This document shows, piece after piece, positions 55,002 to 64,000 of a DNA stretch of 64,000 bases. This DNA is from Turnera subulata (taxonomy: Eukaryota; Streptophyta; Magnoliopsida; Malpighiales; Passifloraceae): assembly GCA_028386065.3 (NCBI GenBank), contig JAKUCV010002500.1, positions 484,146 to 548,145 of the forward strand. The letters run 5' to 3'. The notes under the pieces were generated by a model. That model had not been told where the DNA came from and made no database searches. It saw only the letters and a program-made list of their open reading frames with translations. How positions within the stretch are numbered: position 1 is the first letter of the stretch; every line of letters begins with the position of its first letter. Position numbers and translations under genes: made by a program.

Positions 55002-57762
55002 TCAGGCAGTTGCAGGATCATTTATGACGCCCAAGAAATCATCCTTTATGGTGCCAATGCAGAACTGAAACAAAAAGAAAAAAGTACAGGTTAAATATGG
55101 TATAAAACAATCTGCAGATCTTAGAAGACTAGAAGTATTATACACAGTACTAGCATAGATATCAAGACGTAAGCATGAGTGCAAGCCATTAGGAACATAC
55201 AATCACTGTGGCATCAACACGAGTCCCAATTATCTTCAATCGCACCTCACTATCTTTCTGGATCTTAACCTGAAAGATGGCCACAAAAAGAACAGCAATG
55301 TAAAATTTTGCAGAAAGAAGGGTAAGGAGAATTTCAAAGTAATTGAAGCCAGAAAAAGGAAAAGGAAATGCACCGATCCATCTGAAGTTGTATAGTTTGG
55401 CATATCTCCAGACTGGAACTCCATATCATCAGGAATCAACTGAAACATAAAAAGAGAGCATTGGTACAAAATTTGAAGAGATGGGAGGATAATATCACAG
55501 TTTCTGATAAAAAATATGTCTGCTCGAGCAGGAACTCCAAGCTTCCAGTAGGCAACTACAATCCTGTATCTCATAATTCTCACTCGACAGAAATCTACAA
55601 AACCATGCAACTAGGACCAACGAAGTGGTTGCAATGCAGTAAACAAACTGATAGCTTCGATACTCTTATGTTGAAATGTACAAAGCTTACGCCTAGATAC
55701 TAATTCACTCAAAAAAAATTCTCCATTGTAAATAACCAACAATCGCAGGAAGCAGAGAACAACTCAGAAAAATATTTGACAAGCACAAAAATTTCACAAA
55801 ACCAAGCTTGATCAATTATGGAAGTAAGTTTTGATAAAATAGTAGCTTTACTAGAAGTAGTGGTGCATGAGATGTAGAGTTTCGATGGGCTAAGTCTCAT
55901 TTGCAGAGAAAGAGGCTTTATCTTTTTTTTTGGGGGGGGTAAGAAGGGATTTGCATTCACATTAAGTATGCTCAAAATACATCACTACGCAAAGGCCATG
56001 CAAGGCCCTGCGATTCTCTTGTCAAAATATCCTGCACTTCTGCAGGTGGGCGGTGCAAAATAGTTAGCCCCATGGTGTGGTGATAAGCACTATTAGCAAG
56101 CTTATCAGTGCACAAGTTAGCATTTCTATTCACAAAAGATATATTTACAGACCAGTCCTTGGCTAGCAAAGACTTGATCTCCCTGACTACATTATCTAGC
56201 TCTAAATCTGGTTCCAATTCTAAAGTGATCCTTTCTACAGCAACCGTAGAATCCACTTCTAGCTCCAGATTTCTACATTAGAAAATTCCAAGCAAGTTTT
56301 AGGCCTGTCAAAATGCCCCAAAGCCCAGCTTTTAGTGGGGAGCATGACCCTAAATTCAAACAAAAGCCAGAGACCCAAGAACCACTTGCGTCCCTCAAAA
56401 CACCACAAGCCGCAACTTTATCTTTTATCTTATTACTGATGTGATCTGCTATTATCAGCCACACCAGGCAAAAGCATAACCAGCAAGTATTTCTCAACTT
56501 GCTTTGGGACTTCTGATGCTATCCTCATGTTTTTCTTGCTTATATCAGAATACGAATAAGTTCACTCACTGAATCCCAGAATTCCTTACCAGCTGAAACA
56601 AGTTTTTGTAGGACTTGGGATTTTTCTAAGCCTGGATGTATTTGAGTGGTCTCAGGAGGTGTTTTCTTCTGATTGTATCAGGATTGCTTCCACACGCAGC
56701 CAAGTAAATTGCGCAAGATCTAACATCCAGTTACAGTTTTAAGGCAGCGTTTCATCCGAATCAAGGATCAGACAAGGCAGCCAAGTCAGTGATCCTTGAT
56801 GGATTATCAACAACAGGAATGAGGGTGCGTTGGTAGGGTATAACAAAGAAGACAAGCTGTTTATTATGCTAAAAAGCAGAAGAATCCAGTGAACAGATAT
56901 TCTCTACGCTCTTACTCAGCATGCATTTGCAATCAATAAATTATTGGAGCAATACAACAGAGTTGTGGCAGACTGGTTGACAAAATTGAAATGGGAAAAG
57001 CTGAATCAAACTGGAAAAACTCCAGTATTACTACACATTAGGATCAAGATGAATTTTTAGTCTCTAAAAGCTACGAAGCGTAGAAAGGTTTTTTTCTGCC
57101 AAAAGTCATACGATTTTGTCCAAGCTGCCATAGTCAACCAACCTGGCAGTATCTTGTAAGTATTGATTGAGGAATGAAGAACGCGAATTTGTCAACTCTA
57201 GAAATTGAAAGCAAAACTTACATGATTTGAGACAAAAATTTGAACAGGCCCAGCTTCTGCAAAGAAACCCATCTGCAAAAGAAGAGTTTGAGAAGACTAG
57301 TACATTAACATTACAAACAAACAAACAAACAATTCAAAGAAGTTTACCAAAAAAAAAAAGAAAAAAGAGAAGGAAGAGAAACATTACCTTGTTGACCATG
57401 GTAACAACAGCCTCCAAAATCTCGCCTTTAAAAGGCCTGAACACAACACACTGGTACTTGACAGGGAAAGTGACGAACCCAGTCCCATCTCGGATCAACC
57501 CTTTACCCACGCTTTCAATCCCCGTGATTGCCACCACGAACCCATGTCGTCCACTGCAATTCTTCTAGGTCTTAATTAAACTTAAAACAAACAAATTAAA
57601 CTAAGAACAAACAAAGAAGGGAAATGAAAAGGATGGAATTAATTACCTGCAAGTACCCTCGACATCTTTCATGAGTTTTGAGACTAGATTCTCCCGGAGG
57701 TTGCGGCCAAAGTGGCGAGGGTGGAGCTGCATATTCCTCTCCAATACTATGTGGAAAAACAT
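55002..57762 (-). CDS. NRPB7: DNA-directed RNA polymerase II subunit RPB7
   Basis: Six coding exons on minus: 57762-57647, 57553-57388, 57272-57222, 55439-55374, 55269-55201, 55064-55002. Together they give 176 residues, the usual plant length. The N-terminal tip domain (about 1-80) starts [20 protein letters not shown] and includes [19 protein letters not shown]. The C-terminal S1/OB domain (about 81-176) includes [40 protein letters not shown] and the end [23 protein letters not shown]7 pairs with RPB4 to form the stalk of Pol II in the nucleus. All splice sites are GT..AG and there are no breaks. A 5' UTR intron is likely between about 57840 and 58285, so transcription starts near 58430. 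Intron 3 (1.8 kb) holds a LINE fragment. Confidence 0.96.
55920..56520 (-). mobile_element. LINE 3' fragment (RNase H region) in NRPB7 intron 3
   Basis: Two minus-strand ORFs (56497-56273 and 56256-55972) in different frames carry an RNase H domain of the RVT_3 type found at the end of plant LINE ORF2: [41 protein letters not shown], then [32 protein letters not shown]. The second acidic residue expected in AELW is Gly here. A T/G tract at 55923-55941 may be the degraded tail. It has the same orientation as NRPB7. Confidence 0.75.
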
Positions 57763-57839
57763 CCCTTCTTCTTCTTCTTCTTCTTCACTTCACTCCCAAT
57801 TTTAACCACTACGCCAGCAACATCATATCCAGGCACAGT

Positions 57840-58430
57840 CTACAAAATAAAATTAATTATGAAAATCATGAGCCTTAAAAAGATTGAAGCTAATGGCTGT
57901 CCATTACAAATCATTACCAACTTCAGTGAAATGAAATTAAATTAAATATGCTTTTCCTTTTTCAATTTCCAAACTCAGTCCACACAGAATTTTTTGGAAA
58001 ACGAATAAGACTTTACTTGGCATTTGCATTTTTCTTGTTTACACGGATAAGTTGTCTCCAAGAACATAGCATAAACAATATTGTTCTTGTTCACCACTTG
58101 GCAGACGCGCGCATTTTCTCTCTTTTTTTTTTTTTATTGATCAAGCAAAGCACCACAAAGGTAAAAAACAAACGAGAAGGAGGTAAAAAAAATTTGGCTA
58201 GCTACAGTATAAATCAGGTTAAATGAGAAAGCACTGCAGGAGGAGGAGCACTCAAGAGGAAGTTGAAGACGCTGACATACCTGAGGTGGATTCTACGTCG
58301 GACGTGGAGGAGGACTGAAGAGGAGCAGGAGGAAGACAGATGCAAGAGGAGGAGGAGCAGGCGGAAGACTTAGAGAAGGAAGAGCCAAAGATGGGATGCT
58401 AGTGACTGGTGGCGGTGGTGTTATAGTGCC
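57840..58430 (-). promoter_or_regulatory. Probable 5' UTR exon, 5' UTR intron and promoter side of NRPB7
   Basis: A donor-like site on minus (cctcag^gtatgtc, near 58283) and an acceptor-like site (tttgtag^actg, at 57840) would remove an intron of about 440 bp from the leader. The GA/CTT-rich sequence next to the ATG (57763-57785) is typical of plant 5' UTRs. No TATA box was identified. Confidence 0.4.
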
Positions 58431-58439
58431 GCCGGTGAA

Positions 58440-59130
58440 GTGAAGGAGGGAGGTGAGGTGTAAAGAGGAATTAGGGATTTAGTGAATTTAGTTCTTTCCC
58501 ATAAATCCCCCGACCCCCACAAAAACTAATAACCCAAATTCCAATTTCAGTTTTTTTTTTTTGTTTTTTAACCCACAAAGTGAGCGCACCCAAGCTCGGC
58601 GAGTTTAACCGAGTTTACGAATTGACTCGCGAGTTTGACTGAATTTGACCAGATTTTGAGTTTGTATACGAGTTGAAACGAAATGCTACCCTAGGATCGT
58701 AAAAACGGATATTTTTACGACTAAAAACGAGTTTTTAACAACCATGGTTGTATCCACCAAGTTAATCATTTAAGAAGAGTGGATAGACATAATTAATTGT
58801 AACTAATGCATGGAGAACATTTTTATCAATACAATATGATAGTGAGACCAAACACATATTTAGTCAAAAAACCATAAAATTGGTTGCCCCTCCTACGAAC
58901 ATATGGATAACTAAAAATCCTAAATTTTCTTGCCAACAAAATAATATCTTCAACAAGCACACCAATATAAGGAAAAGAAGACAAGTCGGATTTGAGTTTA
59001 TGAATCAAAGGGTGCTATGATAATCAAAGTGATGATGATAAGTGTTAGTAAGTGTTAGTATTGTATAGTAACCGTCAATAACTATCGTTTATATATGTAC
59101 TTAACGTGATAAGGACGGGATTTGGAGGTG
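58440..59130. other. No gene recognised
   Basis: T-rich to about 58580, then a block with repeated cgagttt and actcg words (58600-58740), then AT-rich DNA. No terminal repeats or TSD found. Confidence 0.4.
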
Positions 59131-59298
59131 TCACGCCCCAAGTAATCGATTGGCCCAGAATAACCTCCAAAGCTGGACCGAAACCACGTGGCCCAAAAAC
59201 TTAAACTTGAGGTTATTTAGTAGCCAAGTACTTGGTGCATATATAGAAAGACCTCTCTCACTTGCTTCCAATGTGGGACTTGGGTCATCATAGGAGAT

Positions 59299-59563
59299 TT
59301 TTGGTACCCCAAGTTTTTAATTTATACCAATCTCATACCCAGAATTTTTTTGTACCAATCTTGTGCCCTACAGCTTCTCGGGCAAGGATGCCATTGATGT
59401 GGGTCTCACTTTTTAAAATTTTCTTCCCTAAATTTAAAATTCTATGTGGCGCCACTCACAGGGTGCCACGTGGCATCCCTGCACCGAGGACATGATTAGT
59501 ACAAGAAAAATTTTGGGTACAAGATTGGTGCAAACTTAAAACTCAAGGTACCCAAAACACCCA
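59299..59563. repeat. MITE-like inverted repeat (about 265 bp)
   Basis: The left arm ttttggtaccccaag..accaatctcataccca pairs with the right arm tgggtacaagattggt..cttgagttttaag..gggtacc inverted. No TSD could be fixed, so the transposon assignment is tentative. Confidence 0.45.
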
Positions 59564-60390
59564 CAACCGTAACCTAACTTATTAATATACAATGCACGAC
59601 TCTAGTAAAAATATTGAGCCTTACACAAATCCTATATTTTGCATTCTTGTTTCTCCACATGGTAGCAGAGCCATAATAACCAAATAATCGCATGTTTGAA
59701 TCTCCACAACTCCATCCTTGTTGAATTAAAAAGTACAAGGAATGGATGGGCTTGTGGATTTCATTATTTTGGTTTCAAATAAACTGATGGTTGACATGTG
59801 CAAAATCCTAAATGTTCATTTTATTCTATTCTTGAAAAAATACAAAAGAGAGATAATTTTTTTAGAATCAAATAAATCCCATTCGATACTGAGTTGTTGT
59901 ACAACGAATACAAAGATTTACGGCTGCAAACAAAGAGACTTTAACATAAGCCTGTTTGTTTGTACCAGACCCAAAATCGGACATAGGGGTGTGAATAGAG
60001 TGGATATTGATCATTGGGCATCTAGAGGAGTAGTCATCGGGCTTGTTGGCTATTAAAATTCAAGAGCAGGTTGGAATTGATTACTAGCGTGAGATTAGAG
60101 ATTTCATGAAATTGGATTTTGAATTTAATGACAACATATCTCGGTAGGATTGAATTAGAAAGTGTGTTTATCTCCAAGAGGATTTAAATTTTGTGATGAT
60201 CTTTGCTTATCGTCTGAATATTTATTGTGTCTATATAAAATCACTGATCAATCTTATAAAAGGATATAACGAAAAATTCAAGACCAAATCAATCAAAACT
60301 ACTACATTTCAGTCAATCTTCTATCTTTGTTTTACTTATTGCACTACAATATAGTTTTATATTTTCATCATGTTCCTTTACCATAACTTA
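59564..60390. other. No gene recognised
   Basis: AT-rich sequence with ORFs of up to 104 codons (59742-60056) lacking any recognised motif. Confidence 0.5.
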
Positions 60391-60770
60391 ATCTAGCCTA
60401 CAAAAAACCAAAATTGGGTTTAAGAACGTGCAACACTGTTCGTTCGATCCGTCAGAGATTGAATCCAGTAGTAGAGGGCTGCTCGTTGTTCCAAATCAGC
60501 AAACGGCTTTTTGCATTGTTCCAGTCGCCACTCTCCCATTGTAGAGACTTTTGATTGTTCTGAGCATTCGGTAAGCCAGAAACCAGGAAGAGTTCACTTT
60601 GGCAGGTCATAGAAGAGATCATTATCGCAAGGTAGGTACTCTAAGGTTCCTTTTATTTCTAGCCCAAAATTAAATCATCTCATTAATCTCGGGTTTGAAA
60701 ATATATCAAAAGCCTAAATTAATAAAATATAAGTGGTCCAAATTTGGGTGTTTATAGTGGCGACTCCTTT
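60391..60770 (+). repeat. Possible 3' part of a Tat/Ogre-type LTR ending at a tRNA-type PBS
   Basis: The stretch ends gggtgtttata followed by gTGGCGACTCC at 60757-60768, which resembles the primer-binding site I associate with Tat-lineage gypsy elements. No gag follows and no partner LTR is present. Tentative. Confidence 0.3.
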
Positions 60771-61426
60771 GATTGTTGGATGTAGGAAAAGAATAAGGTG
60801 AGGACGTCAAATTTGGCCCAAGTCCTCTCAGACACAAGCTCAGCTTTATTGGCCTTGAATCGCTCACATCATCATCAAACACCACGGCATCCTACTCATC
60901 CATGGTTGTATTCATGATAGGGAGACCTTCTCTACGCAACCCTACGCCGGATCCCTTCGCCATACTCACCCACAAAGAGAAAAGGAGAAACCCTAGAAGG
61001 CAGGAAAAACCCTAAATGGAAGAGGAAACCATAAAAAAGAGAAAAGTTTTCAGCCTAAGTGAGAGAGAGAAATCCGACAAAAACGAGAGTATCTTATTTA
61101 GTTTGAGGATAAACTTGGTACACCTTTTATATTTATTTTCTATTTTCTTTCTTTTTTTAATACATTATACTTTTTTAAAAATATACACGACACCCGCAGA
61201 ATTAGGGAGGGGGTGGGTATACTTTTTCAATTACATCCTAAACCATTTAAAACAAAACAACAGAACATAACAATGGAAGAAAGGTCGAGTATACAAAAAT
61301 ACGAGAAAAGTGAGTTGAAGCTTTCCTTTGTAAAGAAGGAAAACTAAAAAGCAATATGAAAGCAGGAAGGCAGACATGCTTGAAAGGGTATTTTTTTAAA
61401 AAATTGTTTAAAAGTTGGAAGGCGGC
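60771..61426. other. No gene recognised
   Basis: Mixed sequence followed by an AT-rich part. One 84-codon ORF at 61016-61270 has hydrophobic stretches but no family resemblance. Confidence 0.45.
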
Positions 61427-61436
61427 TATGTTTAAT

Positions 61437-62986
61437 GGGATAATGACTACGTGAGTCCTATATCTTTTCCCGAAATCTCATTTGAGTCCTAAAAAAGAAA
61501 AACGACTCATTCGAGTCCTATTACGTTTTAAAATAGCACCAAACGAGTCCCCGTCCAAATTTCCGTCAATTTTTTGCTGACCTGGCCGTTAAGTCAACAA
61601 GTGGAAAATTGTTATAATTTTTTTAAAAACAAATTAATACGAAATTTAAAATTTCAAATTAACAATTAATTAATAACAATTAGTATTTAAAATAAAGATT
61701 AACTTGATAAAATAAAACCAATCTATTAATTAACTTACCAAAATTAGATCCACCCATTAAATCCACATCCTTCTCTCCTCCCACGCCCGTCTCTTCCGCC
61801 TCCTCCCTGACTCCTCCTCCCCCTTCCTCCTCACCTCCCCCTTCCTAATAAATCAAAGGCAACACCCGCAGAACCTCCTCCAGGGCGGCACTGTCTAGCA
61901 CCCAAATCAAGCACGTGCAGTACCCACGCGTGACCTCTGAATCACTGTCAGCCCAGAACCTCATCTTCCCGTGCTGGTCCAGGGTGGCCTCGAGCCAGAC
62001 TCGGGCTGTGCAGCCCATGACCCGGTTGGAGTCGACAGGGGAGGAGTTTGGGAAGGGAGGGAGGAAGGCAGAGGCGTAGTGGAGGAGGTGCTTGAGGCAG
62101 TCGGCGGGCTCGGGGAGGGAGTGGAATTCAGCGACGAGGTCGTGCAGTTTGCTTGGGACGAGGTCAGTGGTGGGTGACGGGGAGGAGGCGACGGCGGAGC
62201 ATGTGAAAGGTGGGTTCTTGGACCTGGGTTTGGAGACCGGAGGAAGGGAGTGGATGCATTTGATAGGATTGAAGAAAGAGAGGGGATGTGGTGAACTCAA
62301 GAGCCATCGCCACCGTCGCCTCTCTCCGGGTAAGTGCCACCGCCTACCTCTTTTTTCTTCCCCCTAGGGTTTTCCGATTCTCCCCTCTTTCTTTCTTTCT
62401 TTTCTATGAATTGGAAGAGCTGTTGAATTGATGAATCTTTCTTTTCTGAGAATCGAAAAGAAATGGTTGATCCTCCATTTGTATGAGCCATTAATTGATA
62501 TACATGTTTGAATATCAAGTTGTAAGACTCTTCATTGTGAAAGAAAACTCCCAAATGGTGTCTATTATTCATCTGGTTTGTGCTGTTTGTTTTAACATGT
62601 CTTGCATTAGATTTTTCTCATCTTGAAAATGAGTTTCTCTTTCATTTTGTATTTTACATCCACCACAATGGGGGGTGGACACAGCTGCTTCCGAAAAGAG
62701 CTTGCCGAATTGATGATGGTAGTGGTGGTTTAGTTTATTTTCTTGGTTTATTTTCTGTTTTTTTAAGAAAATTAAAGATTTATTTTTGTGTCTTTGTCAT
62801 GATAGCTTATGTGGATCTGATGTGGCCAAGAAAAGTCAGAAATAACAGAAAAATTGACGGAATTTTGGACGGGGACTCGTTTGGTGCTATTTTAAAACGT
62901 AATAGGACTCGAATGAGTCGTTTTTCTTTTTTAGGACTCAAATGAGATTTCGGGAAAAGATATAGGACTCGCGTAGTTATTATCCC
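61437..62986 (-). mobile_element. Pack-MULE (1,550 bp) carrying a SufE gene fragment
   Basis: Terminal inverted repeats of about 160 bp (gggataatgactacg at left; inverted, gggataataactacg at right) are nearly identical over their length. The perfect 10-bp TSD is tatgtttaat (61427-61436 and 62987-62996). No transposase; the interior carries a host coding sequence on minus. This is the definition of a Pack-MULE. The close match between the arms implies a fairly recent insertion. Confidence 0.88.
61845..62300 (-). pseudogene. Captured chloroplast SufE sulfur-acceptor fragment
   Basis: The minus-strand frame encodes a plastid-transit-like leader (about residues 1-45, Ser/Pro-rich) and most of a SufE domain: KLHDLVAEFHSLPEP, then SNRVMGCTARVWLEAT with the acceptor Cys at about residue 97, then GKMRFWADSDSEVTRGYCTCLIWVLD. 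SufE takes sulfur from the cysteine desulfurase NFS2 and stimulates it in plastid Fe-S cluster assembly. The domain is cut off after EEVLRVLP by transposon sequence, about 30-40 residues short of a typical domain end. The only nearby ATG (about 62307) is one base out of frame with the SufE reading, so the usable start is lost. The plus-strand ORFs at 61971 and 62092 are shadows. Confidence 0.85.
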
Positions 62987-62996
62987 TATGTTTAAT

Positions 62997-63571
62997 AGGT
63001 TTAACTCAATCTGTGATGATTTGTAATTAATTCATTTCGTTTGGTCTGTAATTAAGAAAACTATTGAAATCATACGAATAAGAGATTACTAATGATTTTA
63101 ATGCGAAGTATGCTGGTGCAATATCTACTGGATTTATGATAATCGAAACGATTGATAGGATAATGTTTGCAAATTTATTATTCTTGGTTATATTAATAAT
63201 AATATAATATTTGAGGGGAAAAATAGGTAGAAGAGGGGAAAGGGGCCACTAGTGGCACGGAAGGATCTTTAATTTGTTTTTTTTTTCTTTTTGGTTTGTG
63301 TTCCGTCTTCGAAACTTTATCCGACCAATTCATATTCTTCTCGAGTTGTATATATGGTTGTGATGGGTGAGTATTCAAATGAGAATTTTCATACAAGAAC
63401 CTAAATTCGAATCCCAATTAGGCGGAACTAAATGGCTTACCCCCTGTTTGGTACCAATTTTAAATGAAAAATAAATTCAATTCTTAAGAATATTTTTGTC
63501 TATGTATATAATATTTTATTTTGATCTAATAAATATTAATATTGTTGTAAATAAATTATGGTGAATGTCAT
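62997..63571. other. No gene recognised
   Basis: AT-rich flank between the Pack-MULE and the LTR-like sequence that starts near 63572. No coding motif seen. Confidence 0.45.
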
Positions 63572-64000
63572 TGTTACCATACAGTAAAACTTATTTTTAC
63601 CGTACCCGAATTTACCCCCGGTAAATATTTTACCCCTCAACCTAACATCCAATTGGATTCATCCCTTTGGCCATTTACTCACCATAACTCTCTTTGTCCT
63701 AATCCTAATACCATCTTCCTTTACCTAATATCCTTTTGATCTTATCTTATTAAATTAATCATTCTCATTTGTTTTTATCCTCCCATTTTCACCTATAAAT
63801 ACCCCTTCATTTCCATACACACTCACACCTTCAATCTCCATAAACTCACTCTCTCCAAATTTTCATACACATCTTTTCTCTCCTCCCTCCATCATTAATA
63901 TAATTATTCTCCATTTTGTTATTATTAAAGTTTTATTATTTCCTACAAAGTTGTATTATTACCTTGATCAAATTTGATCAAGTTTGTATTATTCCATCAA
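63572..64000 (+). repeat. Probable start of a chromovirus LTR with TATA box, running off the window
   Basis: Starts TGTTACCATA; the next 60 bases (aaaacttatttttaccgta..ccggtaaatattttacc) resemble the inner end of the element 2 LTR read on minus (ttttaccggtaccgtaaaaa). A TATA box ctataaatacccc at about 63793 is followed by a C/A-rich leader. It could instead be an ordinary gene promoter. Confidence 0.35.

Noticed and set aside
59155..59290. Possible TRIM/Cassandra-type element, from the tcacgcccc start and the caatgtgggactt word
   Set aside because: No 5S-like promoter, no second LTR and no TSD were found.

Overview
This window is nuclear DNA of a flowering plant, most probably a eudicot. The genes have short exons with GT..AG introns. 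The recognisable families are plant ones: a SOUL haem-binding protein, Pol II subunit NRPB7, a chloroplast SufE fragment and a CRR2-like DYW pentatricopeptide protein. Well over half of the sequence is LTR retrotransposons and DNA transposons, many nested. The species cannot be named from the sequence.

Layout. 1-3956: the 5' LTR and leader of a minus-strand copia-like element leaving the window on the left, a decayed hAT-like copy, and an LTR-like remnant holding a 178-bp retroposon. 3962-7774: a chromovirus solo LTR (TSD cacta) containing a 572-bp hAT element. 8040-9692: a SIRE-type LTR remnant split by a 704-bp hAT-like element, followed by a tRNA-like SINE. 10179-13646: two intact host genes facing tail to tail, SOUL on plus and an RGG-rich, probably mitochondrial protein on minus. 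14310-15031: a fold-back MULE-type MITE. 15143-25058: a SIRE-type solo LTR split by an 8.8-kb non-autonomous LTR element with about 3.2-kb LTRs. That element's internal region carries two plus-strand ORFs, antisense to the element, each with its own TATA box. 25123-40627: a Tekay-like chromovirus on minus with a decayed gag-pol, whose 5' LTR is split by a second non-autonomous element (34838-40044). 41607-43661: a truncated coiled-coil gene. 43827-51700: a CRR2-like PPR pseudogene on minus, split by a 5.9-kb copia element. 51728-52536: a hAT-like element. 52921-54906: a Pack-MULE-like element. 55002-57762: intact NRPB7 on minus, with a LINE fragment in intron 3. 59300-60760: a MITE-like hairpin and a possible Tat-type LTR end. 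61437-62986: a Pack-MULE that captured a SufE coding region. 63572-end: the probable start of another chromovirus LTR.

Three genes look functional: SOUL, the RGG-rich protein and NRPB7. Two more host genes are broken (coiled-coil, PPR) and a third host sequence survives only as transposon cargo (SufE). Boundaries of the main elements rest on exact TG..CA ends plus target-site duplications read directly from the sequence. Family names come from remembered motifs, not database searches.
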